NCBI RefSeq assembly: GCF_002245895.1
Contig: NZ_NPJZ01000001.1
Span: forward strand, 3,136,501-3,200,500
Reading direction: 5' to 3'
DNA length: 64,000 nucleotides
DNA from: Rhodococcus sp. OK302
Lineage (GTDB): Bacteria; Actinomycetota; Actinomycetes; Mycobacteriales; Mycobacteriaceae
Shown here piece after piece: positions 1 through 9,922 of the stretch. Under the pieces are notes generated by a model, which did no database searches, had not been told where the DNA came from, and worked only from the letters and a program-made list of their open reading frames with translations. Position numbers and translations under genes: made by a program. Numbering within the stretch: position 1 is the stretch's first letter; every line of letters starts with the position of its first letter.

Positions 1-354
1 TTCGAGGATGAGGTCCCAGCCGATAATCCAGGCCGCGAACTCCCCGAAGGTTGCGTACGAAAATGTGTACGCACTACCGGCGACGGGAACGGTCGACGCG
101 AACTCGGCGTAACAGAGGGCTGCGAGCGCGCAGGCGATGGCAGCGAGGACAAACGCGAGCGAGATGGACGGGCCGGCAACGTTGCCTGCGGTTCTGGCGG
201 TGAGCGTGAAGATACCTGCGCCGATGACGACGGCGACACCGAAGACCGTCAGGTCTTTCGCAGTCAGTTCCTTTTTGAGCTTTGTCTCAGGCTCGTCGGT
301 GTCCGCGATCGATTGCTCGACGGATTTGGTGCGCCATATGCCGACTCCGGGCAT
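1..354 (-). CDS. APC-family amino acid permease, N-terminal part (runs off the window)
   Basis: The minus-strand frame starts at the ATG at 354, preceded by an AAGGAGC ribosome site, and stays open to the window edge. About 118 residues are visible: a hydrophilic start (MPGVGIWRTKSVEQSIADTD), then the GVAVVIGAGIFTLTA segment typical of the first helix of APC/cationic amino acid transporters, and a second helix rich in Ala/Leu followed by CYAEFASTVPVAGSAYTFSY. That last stretch is characteristic of YfnA/CAT-type permeases, integral membrane proteins that import amino acids by proton coupling. The substrate cannot be read from this fragment. The family call is firm; substrate and full length lie outside the window. 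Confidence 0.88.
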   Translation of the reverse strand, partial: MPGVGIWRTKSVEQSIADTDEPETKLKKELTAKDLTVFGVAVVIGAGIFTLTARTAGNVAGPSISLAFVLAAIACALAALCYAEFASTVPVAGSAYTFSYATFGEFAAWIIGWDLILE

Positions 355-749
355 GTATTGCTCCTTGGTTGATTCCCGGCGACCTTGTGGGGGCCGGGAG
401 GTGGCTGACTGTTGTCGAATGTGATGTGGGTCTCAACGACCTGCTGAGGGAACCATTGGTGAGCGCAGTGCGCAAGTCGAGACGACTGAACTGACTGAAA
501 TGATCACTTTTCGTTCTGCGGGACTCCAATAGGTATCTGATTTGCTCAGCTGCGTCGTGCACACTACGGCAGGGTGAGTCCACTCACCTATTTCACCTTT
601 GGGGGTGTCTGAAATGTCCGACGTGCCAGGCGGTTTCACTGAAGCGAGCCTCGTTGGGGTGCTGAATTTTTCGTACCTGTCGGTCGGTCCTGCTGTCAAC
701 GGGTAATCAAACGCGATGTGAGCGTCGCCTCGGCCAGAAGGAGATTTTG
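355..749. other. Intergenic region between divergent permease and LRR genes
   Basis: About 395 bases lie between two divergent genes. I see no convincing open frame: the short frames here lack ribosome sites and overlap each other on both strands. The promoters of both neighbours must lie here, but I could not pick clear -35/-10 pairs. A short CTGAACTGACTGAA repeat lies near 486-499. Confidence 0.5.
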
Positions 750-1703
750 ATGATCGTCACCCACCTCGGCACACTGCACGGTCGTCCGGCATTCGATTTC
801 CCCAACCCGGCAGCATCGGGCGGCGTGTTGCCTGACGCCGACGCCGTAGCCTGGCGAATCTCGGTGGAACCGTATGCCGATGACGCGGAGGAATTCACCG
901 ATGCCTGGACGAGGTTCGTGGCGACGGTGGACCTGTCGGCAGTTCAGGCGTTGATCATCGGTGAGTGGGGCGAATCGTACGAGTTCGACTCGTCGTTGAT
1001 CGTGGAACTGATTGTCGGACAACAAGAACGGTTGACGTCACTGCGTGCGCTGTTTCTTGCCGACATCACGCAAGAGCAGCAGGAGATCTCCTGGATCCAG
1101 CAATCCGACGTCACCCCGATTCTTGCGGCGTTTCCGAGGTTGGTCGAATTGGGGATTCGCGGCGGGACCGAATTGCAGTTCCCCCCAACCGGACATGCTT
1201 GTCTGCGCCGTTTAACCATTGAATCGGGTGGCCTGCCGCTCGACGTAGTCCGCGGAATATCCTCCAGCGAATTCCCGGCCCTCGAGTCTCTGGAACTCTG
1301 GCTCGGCGACGACGGATACGGCGGCGACGCCACCGCCGAGGATCTCTCTGTCCTCCTCAGCGGTGAATCCTTGCCGTCGTTGAAGCATCTCGGCTTGCGG
1401 AACAGCGAGATTCAGGACGCTGTTGTGCATGCGGTAGTCGCAGCCCCGCTCCTTGCCCGGTTGCGCACCCTGGATCTGTCGTTGGGCGTTCTCACCGACG
1501 ACGGTGCTGCGGCGCTCCTCGCCAGCCGTCGGTTCGCCCATCTCGACTCACTTGATCTGCACCACCACTTTCTTTCCGATGCCGTAGTCGCGGACCTGAC
1601 GCAGCACTGCGCCGAATTAGCGGTTCACGTCGACTTGTCGGAGCTGATGTCGCCGGACGCGTGCGACGGCGAGGTGTGGCGGTGTATTGCCGTCACCGAG
1701 TAG
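750..1703 (+). CDS. STM4015-like leucine-rich-repeat protein
   Basis: A 317-residue soluble protein without signal peptide or membrane segment. The second half holds irregular leucine-rich repeats, for example LRRLTIESGGLP, LESLELWLGDD, LKHLGLRNSEI, LRTLDLSLGVL and LDSLDLHHHFL, spaced 25-35 residues apart. The N-terminus (TLHGRPAFDF) and overall length match my memory of the STM4015 family, known from a multi-gene cluster in Salmonella and Streptomyces. Here it stands alone. I chose the ATG at 750 because AAGGAG at 738-743 gives a 6-base spacer; the TTG at 747 would leave 3. No biochemical role is known to me; LRR folds usually bind proteins. It ends at a strong bidirectional terminator shared with ilvD. 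Confidence 0.75.
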   Translation: MIVTHLGTLHGRPAFDFPNPAASGGVLPDADAVAWRISVEPYADDAEEFTDAWTRFVATVDLSAVQALIIGEWGESYEFDSSLIVELIVGQQERLTSLRALFLADITQEQQEISWIQQSDVTPILAAFPRLVELGIRGGTELQFPPTGHACLRRLTIESGGLPLDVVRGISSSEFPALESLELWLGDDGYGGDATAEDLSVLLSGESLPSLKHLGLRNSEIQDAVVHAVVAAPLLARLRTLDLSLGVLTDDGAAALLASRRFAHLDSLDLHHHFLSDAVVADLTQHCAELAVHVDLSELMSPDACDGEVWRCIAVTE

Positions 1704-1729
1704 ATAGTTCAGGTTTGTGGTTCGAAGAC

Positions 1730-1765
1730 AAAAGGTCCCCAGCCGCATGCGGCTGGGGACCTTTT
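1730..1765. terminator. Bidirectional terminator between LRR gene and ilvD
   Basis: A near-perfect hairpin with GGTCCCCAGCCGC and GCGGCTGGGGACC arms around an AT centre, flanked by A-run on the left and T-run on the right. It sits between two convergent genes, so it can end both transcripts. Confidence 0.88.
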
Positions 1766-1778
1766 CGAGTGCTGCTAC

Positions 1779-3620
1779 TTACGGGACGTAACGAACCGCG
1801 CCCTTGTCAGCTGACGTCGCCAACGCTGCGTACGCACGCAGGGCAGTGGTGACGGCGCGCTGACGATCAACCGGGTGCCACGGACGCTCGGAGGCTTCCA
1901 TCTTGGCGCGACGATCAGCGAGGACGTCGTCGTCGACAAGGATCTCGAGGGTGCGGGTGGCAACGTCGATACGGACCTGATCGCCGTTCTGCACCAGGCC
2001 GATGACTCCGCCGGCGGCAGCCTCAGGGGAGATGTGGCCGATGGACAGTCCGGACGTTCCGCCGGAGAAGCGGCCGTCGGTGATCAACGCGCACTGCTTG
2101 CCGAGTCCTGCGCCCTTGAGGAAAGCGGTGGGGTGCAGCATTTCCTGCATGCCCGGGCCGCCCTTGGGTCCCTCGTAGCGAACGACGAGGACATCGCCCG
2201 GCTTGATCTTCTTCTGCAGGATCGCCGAGACGGCTTCTTCCTGAGATTCGACGACCAGCGCGGGCCCCTGGAAGGAAAAGAGGTCTTCGTCGATGCCCGC
2301 GGTCTTGAGGATCGCGCCGTCGACGGCGACGTTGCCGCGCAGCACGACCAGTCCACCCTCGACTGTGTAAGCGTGTTCGACGTCGCGGATGCATCCGCCG
2401 GCCGCGTCGGTATCGAGTGAGCTCCAACGGTTTTCGGTCGAGAAGGGCTCGATCGTGCGCACTCCGCCGGGAGCGGCGTGGAACAGTTCGATTGCTTCGT
2501 CGGTCGCCTTGCCGGAGCGGATGTCCCAGTCGTCGAGCCACTGGTCGAAGCTCTTGGTGTGCACAGTCGAGACGTCGGTCTCGAGGAGTCCGCCGCGACG
2601 CAATTCACCGAGCAGTGCGGGGATTCCGCCGGCACGGTGGACGTCTTCCATGTGGTAGTCGGAGTTGGGGGAGACCTTGGACAGGCACGGCACCTTGCGG
2701 CTGATGGCGTCGATGGTTTCGAGGTCGAAGTCGACCTCACCCTCCTGCGCGGCGGCCAGAATATGCAGAACGGTGTTTGTCGAGCCACCCATGGTGACGT
2801 CCAGAGCCATGGCGTTACGGAACGCAGCCGGGGTTGCGATATTGCGCGGCAGCACCGACTCGTCGCCGTCGCGGTAGTACTTGAGGGCAGCTTCGACGAC
2901 GGTGGTGCCGGCGCGAGAGAAGAGCGCGTGACGAGCCTTGTGGGTCGCCAGGGTTGAACCGTTGCCCGGCAACGCGAGGCCCAGAGCCTCGGTGAGGCAG
3001 TTCATGGAGTTGGCCGTGAACATTCCTGAGCAAGAACCGCACGTCGGGCAGGCGCTGCGCTCGACCTCGTCGAGTCCCTCGTCGGAGACGGCGTCGTTGG
3101 CGGACGCCGAGATGGCGGTGATGAGGTCGGTGGGGGCCTGCGCCACGCCGCCGACGACCACTGCCTTACCGGCCTCCATCGGTCCGCCGGAGACGAAGAC
3201 GGTCGGGATGTTCAGGCGCATCGCGGCATTGAGCATGCCGGGCGTGATCTTGTCGCAGTTGGAGATGCACACCAAGGCGTCGGCGGTGTGCGCGTTGGCC
3301 ATGTATTCGACGGAGTCGGCGATGATCTCGCGGCTGGGCAGCGAGTAGAGCATTCCGCCGTGACCCATGGCGATGCCGTCATCGACGGCGATGGTGTGGA
3401 ACTCGCGCGCGACGCCGCCGGCTGCCGCGATTGCCTCGGCAACAATTTCGCCCACGTTCTTGAGATGCACGTGGCCGGGTACGAACTGGGTGTACGAGTT
3501 CGCGACGGCGACAATCGGCTTACCGAAGTCGGAATCCGTCATTCCTGTGGCGCGCCACAGGGATCGGGCTCCGGCAGCATTACGTCCGACGGTGGTGGTG
3601 CGTGACCTCAACGGGGGCAT
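1779..3620 (-). CDS. ilvD: Dihydroxy-acid dehydratase
   Basis: Converts 2,3-dihydroxy-isovalerate and -methylvalerate to the 2-keto acids, the third common step of valine and isoleucine synthesis, in the cytosol. The 613-residue length is normal. Iron-sulfur ligand motifs are visible: [10 protein letters not shown] around residue 121 and [20 protein letters not shown] around 190-210. The C-terminal [20 protein letters not shown] motif is also present. The ATG at 3620 has AAGGAA 7 bases upstream. It lies beside but opposite to ilvBNC and follows the PH-domain gene on the same strand, separated by a hairpin at 3658-3704, so it probably has its own promoter. In M. tuberculosis ilvD is located elsewhere, so the linkage here is a genus trait. 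Confidence 0.97.
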   Translation of the reverse strand: MPPLRSRTTTVGRNAAGARSLWRATGMTDSDFGKPIVAVANSYTQFVPGHVHLKNVGEIVAEAIAAAGGVAREFHTIAVDDGIAMGHGGMLYSLPSREIIADSVEYMANAHTADALVCISNCDKITPGMLNAAMRLNIPTVFVSGGPMEAGKAVVVGGVAQAPTDLITAISASANDAVSDEGLDEVERSACPTCGSCSGMFTANSMNCLTEALGLALPGNGSTLATHKARHALFSRAGTTVVEAALKYYRDGDESVLPRNIATPAAFRNAMALDVTMGGSTNTVLHILAAAQEGEVDFDLETIDAISRKVPCLSKVSPNSDYHMEDVHRAGGIPALLGELRRGGLLETDVSTVHTKSFDQWLDDWDIRSGKATDEAIELFHAAPGGVRTIEPFSTENRWSSLDTDAAGGCIRDVEHAYTVEGGLVVLRGNVAVDGAILKTAGIDEDLFSFQGPALVVESQEEAVSAILQKKIKPGDVLVVRYEGPKGGPGMQEMLHPTAFLKGAGLGKQCALITDGRFSGGTSGLSIGHISPEAAAGGVIGLVQNGDQVRIDVATRTLEILVDDDVLADRRAKMEASERPWHPVDRQRAVTTALRAYAALATSADKGAVRYVP

Positions 3621-3657
3621 GGGCGTATTCCTTATGTGATCGTTGCTGATCTACTTC

Positions 3658-3704
3658 TTTGCCGCGCGAAAGTCCGGTGCAGTGCACCGCGCGGCGAAAA
3701 GAAT
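3658..3704 (-). terminator. Hairpin between PH-domain gene and ilvD, with a nested 15-bp palindrome
   Basis: Outer arms GCCGCGCG (3661-3668) and CGCGCGGC (3688-3695) can pair and are extended by flanking T and A bases, giving a terminator-like stem for the upstream minus-strand PH gene. Overlapping it is a perfect odd palindrome CGGTGCAGTGCACCG at 3675-3689, only about 55 bases upstream of the ilvD start. It could be a terminator stem, an operator, or both. Confidence 0.5.
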
Positions 3705-3736
3705 TGAAGCGAGGGCGATTCAACGCTACTCGGGCG

Positions 3737-4324
3737 TTACTTTTGTTCTTCTTCGGGCTGGTTATCCGAGTCGGTTGCCGGCTGTTCGGCCTGGGCTGCT
3801 TGTTCGGCCTGCTCGGCCTGCTCGGCCTGCTCGGCCTGCTCGGCCTGCTCGGCCTGCTCGGCCTGCTCGGCTCGTTCAGCATCGAAGGCTGCTGCTGCAG
3901 ATGCGTAGGGGTCGGTGATGCGGCCACCGCTGGCGATGGCGATCTCGGGTAGGCGGTGGAAGCTGACTGCGGGCAGGGGCACCTCGGTTCCGTCGACGAG
4001 TTCGGCGCGGGCCCAGTTGCGCTTCGGAAAGCGGAAGCCCTTGACTTCGTCCCAGGAGAGGGTGCGCGTCGAGAACAACGAACGGACCTCGAGGCCGTCG
4101 TTGCTGACGGTGGTACGTAGGCGGGCAACCACATATACGGCGAAGATCGGGAGGATTACCAACCAGCCGAAGGCGACCGGCCACCCGAAGATGGGGAAGC
4201 TGACGGCGAAGAGGAGAAACGCGCACGCCATGTAGGCGAGCTGCGAAATGCGGATGACGTGCCGAAGTGGTTTCGGCGTGTGGGATGATTGAGCCGGTGG
4301 CACGGGCTGCTGCGAAGTTGACAC
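3737..4324 (-). CDS. PH-domain membrane protein (Cfp6-like) with AEQ-repeat tail
   Basis: A 195-residue protein with two adjacent hydrophobic segments at roughly residues 28-67 (LAYMACAFLLFAVSFPIF, then FGWLVILPIFAVYVVA), followed by a bacterial PH-like domain around 68-140 (TTVSNDGLEVRSLFSTRTLS, WDEVKGFRFP). This matches the low-molecular-weight antigen 6 family that sits next to ilvB in mycobacteria (Rv3004). The C-terminus is a run of about eight AEQ triplets encoded by a 9-bp tandem repeat, then an acidic end. The start is a GTG at 4324 with only a weak ribosome site. Molecular role unknown. Confidence 0.82.
   Translation of the reverse strand: MSTSQQPVPPAQSSHTPKPLRHVIRISQLAYMACAFLLFAVSFPIFGWPVAFGWLVILPIFAVYVVARLRTTVSNDGLEVRSLFSTRTLSWDEVKGFRFPKRNWARAELVDGTEVPLPAVSFHRLPEIAIASGGRITDPYASAAAAFDAERAEQAEQAEQAEQAEQAEQAEQAEQAAQAEQPATDSDNQPEEEQK
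3805..3867. repeat. 9-bp tandem repeat, seven perfect copies
   Basis: The unit CGGCCTGCT repeats seven times without change, with degenerate copies on both sides. It is in frame inside the PH-domain gene and encodes Ala-Glu-Gln triplets, so copy-number change would lengthen or shorten the tail without a frameshift. Confidence 0.93.
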
Positions 4325-4371
4325 CTCTACATCTTCGCATTGCAGCTGATGTATCTCAGATTCTGGGACGG

Positions 4372-4402
4372 TTGACTCACCAAGTTTGCCGTTCGCGACT
4401 AG
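4372..4402 (+). promoter_or_regulatory. Possible ilvB leader promoter
   Basis: TTGACT at 4372-4377 is a good -35 hexamer. The best -10 candidate (GACTAG, 4397-4402) is weak with a 19-base spacer. Transcription would then start about 10-15 bases before the leader peptide. This is position-based inference. Confidence 0.35.
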
Positions 4403-4421
4403 CGCCTCTACTGTCGAGTGC

Positions 4422-4469
4422 GTGAAACAGAATGAGTTGCTCGTAATCGACCGGCGCGTCGTCGCTTGA
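4422..4469 (+). CDS. Candidate ilvB leader peptide (15 aa)
   Basis: A short frame from a GTG at 4422 reads MKQNELLVIDRRVVA and stops at TGA 4467-4469. Six of fifteen residues are Leu, Val or Ile, and they are grouped as Leu-Leu-Val-Ile and Val-Val, the products of the operon that follows. It lies about 100 bases ahead of ilvB and directly upstream of a terminator hairpin. Leader peptides with branched-chain codons upstream of ilvB are known from corynebacterial attenuators. No strong ribosome site is visible, so translation may be from a very short 5' end. Confidence 0.72.
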   Translation: MKQNELLVIDRRVVA

Positions 4470-4539
4470 GTCGATAATTTTCAACTCACCAGATAACGAC
4501 GCGCCACCCTCGCTCAGCAGACGCTGACGGGGGTTTTTT
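4453..4539 (+). promoter_or_regulatory. Candidate transcription attenuator of ilvBNC
   Basis: Three pairings can be drawn. First, GGCGCGTCGT (4453-4462, over the Val-Val codons) pairs perfectly with ACGACGCGCC (4496-4505). Second, a terminator: 4508-4518 with 4523-4533 and a run of six T at 4534-4539. Third, an antiterminator: GCTTGAGTCGA (4464-4474) pairs with TCGCTCAGC (4510-4518) in three short blocks, which would break the terminator. Stalling on Leu/Val/Ile codons would cover the first arm and leave 4464-4474 free; reading to the stop codon would hide it and let the terminator form. The pairings are visible; the switch is inference. Confidence 0.7.
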
Positions 4540-4571
4540 GTTGCCCGGATCCAGAATCAGAGGATTTCCAA

Positions 4572-6512
4572 GTGAGCGCACCAACAGCACGGCCTCAACC
4601 CTCGCCGCGAAAGTCAGGGACATCGAGCCCGACAACCGCGGCTGCCGCAACGTCGACGGTCAGCCGTCGCCAGCTCCCGCCTGAGCGGGTAACGGGCGCG
4701 CAGTCTGTCGTTCGAGCCCTCGAAGAACTCGAGGTGGAAACGGTATTCGGTATTCCCGGTGGAGCCGTCTTGCCGCTCTACGATCCGCTCTTCGATTCGG
4801 TCAAGGTGCGTCACGTTCTCGTTCGCCACGAGCAAGGTGCAGGTCACGCTGCCACGGGCTACGCCCAGGCCACTGGCAAGGTTGGCGTCTGCATCGCTAC
4901 ATCGGGTCCTGGTGCCACCAACCTGGTGACCCCTCTCGCCGACGCACAGATGGATTCCGTGCCCGTCGTTGCGATCACCGGACAGGTCGCCCGCAGCCTC
5001 ATCGGTACCGACGGCTTCCAGGAAGCCGATATCTCCGGCATCACGATGCCGATCACCAAGCACAACTTCCTGATCACCGACGCTATCGACATCCCGCGGA
5101 TCATCGCGGAAGCGTTCTACCTCGCGTCCAGCGGTCGCCCCGGCGCCGTGCTGGTCGATATCCCCAAGGACATCCTGCAGGCGCAGACCACGTTCTCGTG
5201 GCCGCCGGAGATGCGTCTGCCCGGGTACCGTCCGGTCACGAAGCCGCACGGCAAGCAGGTTCGCGAAGCCGCACGTCTGATCGCCGACGCCAAGGCGCCG
5301 GTCCTCTACGTCGGTGGCGGCGTCATCAAGTCCGACTCCTCACCCGAACTGCTCGAACTGGCCGAACTGACCGGAATCCCCGTCGTCACCACGCTGATGG
5401 CCCGCGGCGCATTCCCGGACAGTCACGACCTCAACTGCGGCATGCCTGGCATGCATGGCACGGTTGCCGCTGTCGCAGCACTGCAGCGTAGTGACCTGCT
5501 GATCACCCTTGGTGCGCGTTTCGACGACCGCGTCACCGGTCAGCTGAGTTCCTTTGCCACCGGCGCCAAGGTCATCCACGCCGACATCGACCCGGCCGAG
5601 ATCGGTAAGAACCGCTACGCAGACGTCCCGATCGTGGGCGACTGCAAAGAGGTCATCACCGAGCTGATCGAGGCGATCCGTGCCGACATGGCGACGGGCA
5701 CCTCATTAGATCTCGCCGAATGGTGGGCGTACCTGAACGACATCCGTCGTACCTACCCGCTGAGCTACGACCGTCCCACCGACGGCAAGTTGAGCCCCGA
5801 GTTCGTCATTCAGTCCGTCGGCAAGCTCGCCGGACCGGATGCCATCTACTGCGCCGGCGTCGGCCAGCATCAGATGTGGGCTGCGCAGTTCGTCAGCTAT
5901 GAGAAGCCCCGCACGTGGCTCAACTCGGGCGGACTCGGCACCATGGGTTACGCGGTTCCCGCGGCCATGGGCGCCAAGATGGGTATGCCCGACACCGAGG
6001 TGTGGGCCATCGACGGCGACGGTTGCTTCCAGATGACCAATCAGGAACTTGCCACCTGCGCGCTCGAAGGTATCCCGATCAAGGTTGCCCTCATCAACAA
6101 CGGCAACCTCGGCATGGTTCGTCAGTGGCAGACGCTCTTCTACGATGAGCGTTACTCCAACACCAACCTCGGAACGCACGGTGCGGTCCGCATCCCGGAC
6201 TTCGTGAAGCTCGCAGAAGCATTGGGCTGCCACGGAATTCGCGTCGAGCGTGAAGAAGACGTCGAGGCTGCAATCCGTGAGGCGCAGTCGATCAACGACA
6301 AGCCTGTCGTGATCGACTTCATCGTCACCGCCGACGCCCAGGTGTGGCCGATGGTCGCCGCCGGAACGAGCAATGACGAAATCATGGCGGCCCGGGGCAT
6401 CCGGCCGCTGTTCGACGACGACGAGGCAGTAGCCGAACCCGCCGTCATCCATGAAGCCATGACGCGCGAGCAGGCCGGACCCGCCGCGGGCGCAGGGGAG
6501 GATCAGAAGTGA
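4572..6512 (+). CDS. ilvB: Acetolactate synthase, large catalytic subunit
   Basis: Thiamine-diphosphate enzyme that condenses two pyruvates, or pyruvate with 2-ketobutyrate, in the first common step of Val/Leu/Ile synthesis. The 646 residues include a variable 38-residue Ser/Pro/Thr-rich start, then the N-terminal ThDP domain with the catalytic Glu near residue 87 ([17 protein letters not shown]), the FAD/central domain, and the C-terminal [12 protein letters not shown] motif near 480 ending at NNGNLGM. The GTG at 4572 follows a GAGGA site. The stop overlaps the ilvN start in GTGA, so the two subunits are probably translationally coupled. Control is likely through the leader at 4422-4539. Confidence 0.98.
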   Translation: MSAPTARPQPSPRKSGTSSPTTAAAATSTVSRRQLPPERVTGAQSVVRALEELEVETVFGIPGGAVLPLYDPLFDSVKVRHVLVRHEQGAGHAATGYAQATGKVGVCIATSGPGATNLVTPLADAQMDSVPVVAITGQVARSLIGTDGFQEADISGITMPITKHNFLITDAIDIPRIIAEAFYLASSGRPGAVLVDIPKDILQAQTTFSWPPEMRLPGYRPVTKPHGKQVREAARLIADAKAPVLYVGGGVIKSDSSPELLELAELTGIPVVTTLMARGAFPDSHDLNCGMPGMHGTVAAVAALQRSDLLITLGARFDDRVTGQLSSFATGAKVIHADIDPAEIGKNRYADVPIVGDCKEVITELIEAIRADMATGTSLDLAEWWAYLNDIRRTYPLSYDRPTDGKLSPEFVIQSVGKLAGPDAIYCAGVGQHQMWAAQFVSYEKPRTWLNSGGLGTMGYAVPAAMGAKMGMPDTEVWAIDGDGCFQMTNQELATCALEGIPIKVALINNGNLGMVRQWQTLFYDERYSNTNLGTHGAVRIPDFVKLAEALGCHGIRVEREEDVEAAIREAQSINDKPVVIDFIVTADAQVWPMVAAGTSNDEIMAARGIRPLFDDDEAVAEPAVIHEAMTREQAGPAAGAGEDQK

Positions 6513-7012
6513 GCACCAGTCACACCCTCAGTGTTCTCGTCGAGGACAAGCCAGGCGTGCTGGCTCGCGTCTCCGCACTGTTCTCCCGCCGCGGATTCAA
6601 TATCGAATCCCTCGCGGTGGGCGGCACCGAGATCCCCGAGATCTCACGTATGACTATCGTCGTCACCGTCGACGAGTTCCCCCTCGAGCAGGTGACGAAG
6701 CAGCTCAACAAGCTGATCAACGTCATCAAGATCGTCGAGCAGGACGGCGAAGCCTCCGTCGCTCGCGAGCTCGTGCTCATCAAGGTGCGCGCAGATGCAA
6801 GCGTGCGCACCCAGGTCATCGAAACGGTGAACCTGTTCCGCGCCAAGGTGATCGACGTCTCTCCGGAGTCCGTCACCATCGAGGCGACCGGTACTCGGTC
6901 CAAGCTGGATGCACTGCTGCGGATGCTTGATCCGTACGGTATCCGGGAGATCGTTCAGTCCGGGGTCGTGGCAGTCGGTCGAGGGCCGAAGTCGATCACG
7001 GCCACCCGCTAA
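6509..7012 (+). CDS. ilvN: Acetolactate synthase, small regulatory subunit
   Basis: Regulatory partner of IlvB that binds valine and gives feedback control. The 167 residues begin with an ACT domain ([20 protein letters not shown], then [14 protein letters not shown]), followed by the C-terminal activation half ([25 protein letters not shown]). Length is normal for the IlvH/IlvN family. The GTG at 6509 overlaps the ilvB stop by four bases, which fits equal production of both subunits. ilvC follows after about 40 bases. Confidence 0.97.
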   Translation: MSTSHTLSVLVEDKPGVLARVSALFSRRGFNIESLAVGGTEIPEISRMTIVVTVDEFPLEQVTKQLNKLINVIKIVEQDGEASVARELVLIKVRADASVRTQVIETVNLFRAKVIDVSPESVTIEATGTRSKLDALLRMLDPYGIREIVQSGVVAVGRGPKSITATR

Positions 7013-7033
7013 GTACTTTTAGACACGTAATAA

Positions 7034-8068
<1,035 letters not shown>

Positions 8069-8092
8069 TAACGCTGTTTCAGCTTGTCATTG

Positions 8093-8160
8093 ACTCCGGC
8101 CCGATGGTGCGCTGGTCCAATTGTCTTGGACCGGCGCGGCATTGGGCCGGAGTTGTTTTT
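8093..8160 (+). terminator. Nested terminator after ilvC
   Basis: Outer arms ACTCCGGCCC (8093-8102) and GGGCCGGAGT (8144-8153) enclose a second stem around TGGTCCAA/TTGGACC. A T-run follows at 8156-8160. It closes the ilvBNC unit. Confidence 0.85.
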
Positions 8161-8239
8161 CGGGTCCACCGGATCCCGCACAATTCTCGCCTACGAATTC
8201 GCCCGCGAAAGTGTCCACTATGTGGTATTGCCTACCGAG

Positions 8240-8291
8240 TTGTGGATACCGAGTCGGCGCGCACTAAACTACGGGGGGTTAAACCACCCCC
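8240..8291 (+). promoter_or_regulatory. Possible serA promoter and G/C hairpin in its leader
   Basis: TTGTGG (8240-8245) and TAAACT (8265-8270) form a plausible promoter with a 19-base spacer. Just after it, six G (8273-8278) can pair with five C (8287-8291) around an 8-base loop, ending about 15 bases before the ribosome site of serA. Role unknown. Confidence 0.35.
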
Positions 8292-8318
8292 ACACCCACC
8301 TAATCAGGGAGTTTGCAC

Positions 8319-9911
8319 GTGAGCCAGCCTGGCCGCCCCGTTGTTCTGATCGCCGACAAACTCGCGCCGTCCACAGTTGAGGCACTGGGCGACGGTGTGG
8401 AGGTGCGTTGGGTCGACGGACCCGACCGCGCTGCTCTGCTCGCAGCTGTGCCCGAGGCCGACGCGATTCTCGTACGTTCCGCCACCACCGTCGACGCCGA
8501 GGTTCTGGCCGCCGGCACCAAGCTGAAGATCATCGGCCGCGCCGGTGTCGGCCTGGACAACGTCGAGATCCCCGCTGCCACCGCGCGCGGCGTCATGGTC
8601 GTCAACGCACCGACATCCAACATTCACTCTGCTGCCGAGCATGCAGTTGCACTGCTCATGGCGACGGCTCGCCAGATTCCCGCCGCAGACAAGACCCTGC
8701 GTGAGAACACCTGGAAGCGAAGCAAGTTCAACGGCGTCGAGATCCGCGACAAGGTTGTCGGCGTCGTCGGCCTCGGCCGCATCGGCCAGCTGTTCGCTCA
8801 GCGTCTCGCCGCTTTCGAGACCACGATCATCGCGTACGACCCCTACTTGCCCGCAGCGCGCGCAGCGCAGCTCGGCATCGAACTGGTCACCATCGACGAG
8901 CTGGTCGAGCGCGCGGACTTCATCTCCGTGCACCTCCCTAAGACGAAGGAAACAGCCGGCCTGATCAACGCCGAGCGTCTTTCCCGCGCCAAGGACGGCG
9001 TCATCATCGTCAACGCCGCTCGTGGTGGCTTGATCGACGAAGACGCACTGTACGACGCACTGGTTTCCGGCAAGGTCGGCGGCGCCGGCCTCGACGTGTT
9101 CAACACCGAGCCGTGCACCGATTCCAAGCTCTTCGAGCTCGACAACGTTGTTGTCACCCCGCACCTCGGCGCTTCGACGTCCGAAGCTCAGGACCGCGCG
9201 GGCATCGACGTCGCCAAGAGCGTCCTCCTGGCACTCGCCGGTGAATTCGTTCCCGAGGCCGTCAACGTCTCCGGTGGTCCGGTTGGCGAAGAAGTAGCTC
9301 CGTGGCTCGAACTGGTCCGCAAGCTCGGTCTGCTCGCGGCGACGCTTTCTCCCGAGGCAGTCCAGACGGTTCAGGTTGTCGCCACCGGCGAGCTGTCCGC
9401 AGAAACCGTCGACATTCTCGGTCTCGCAGCTCTCCGCGGTGTCTTCTCCGCGAGCAGCGACGAAGCAGTCACGTTCGTCAACGCACCGGCTCTGGCCGAG
9501 CAGCGCGGCGTGACCGTGTCGGTCGAAAAGCACTCCGAGGCACTCGCTCACCGCAGCGCTGTCGAGGTTCGCGCGGTTGCCGCTGACGGCACCGTCACCT
9601 CCGTCACGGGTGCACTCACCGGCCTTCACCAGGTCGAGAAGATCGTCAACATCAACGGCCGCAGCTTCGATCTGCGCGCCGAGGGCCACAACATCATCGC
9701 GCACTACAGCGATCGTCCGGGTGTCCTCGGAATCCTCGGCACCGTTCTCGGCAACGCCGGCATCGATATCCTGGCTGCAGCACTGAGCCAGGACGCCGAA
9801 GGCGAAGGCGCAACGGTCATCCTCCGCGTCGACAAGGTAGTTGCCGATGCCGAGGTCGAGGCAATCATTTCGCAGCTCGATGCGCGTGTGGCTCAGGTAG
9901 ACCTTTCCTGA
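8319..9911 (+). CDS. serA: D-3-phosphoglycerate dehydrogenase
   Basis: First step of serine synthesis: oxidises 3-phosphoglycerate with NAD. The 530-residue protein is the long type I form. It has the N-terminal substrate domain, NAPTSNIHSAAEHAVALL, the nucleotide motif VVGLGRIGQLFAQRLAAFET near residue 148, ARGGLIDEDAL and PHLGAST. These are followed by the intervening allosteric domain and a C-terminal ACT domain (HYSDRPGVLGILGTVLGNAG) where serine normally binds. GTG 8319 has AGGGAG 7 bases upstream and gives MSQPGRPVVLIADKLAPSTV; TTG 8313 is too close to that site. Its place between ilvC and leuB is conserved in mycolate-containing actinobacteria. Confidence 0.97.
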   Translation: MSQPGRPVVLIADKLAPSTVEALGDGVEVRWVDGPDRAALLAAVPEADAILVRSATTVDAEVLAAGTKLKIIGRAGVGLDNVEIPAATARGVMVVNAPTSNIHSAAEHAVALLMATARQIPAADKTLRENTWKRSKFNGVEIRDKVVGVVGLGRIGQLFAQRLAAFETTIIAYDPYLPAARAAQLGIELVTIDELVERADFISVHLPKTKETAGLINAERLSRAKDGVIIVNAARGGLIDEDALYDALVSGKVGGAGLDVFNTEPCTDSKLFELDNVVVTPHLGASTSEAQDRAGIDVAKSVLLALAGEFVPEAVNVSGGPVGEEVAPWLELVRKLGLLAATLSPEAVQTVQVVATGELSAETVDILGLAALRGVFSASSDEAVTFVNAPALAEQRGVTVSVEKHSEALAHRSAVEVRAVAADGTVTSVTGALTGLHQVEKIVNINGRSFDLRAEGHNIIAHYSDRPGVLGILGTVLGNAGIDILAAALSQDAEGEGATVILRVDKVVADAEVEAIISQLDARVAQVDLS

Positions 9912-9922
9912 TTGTTGTTTCT

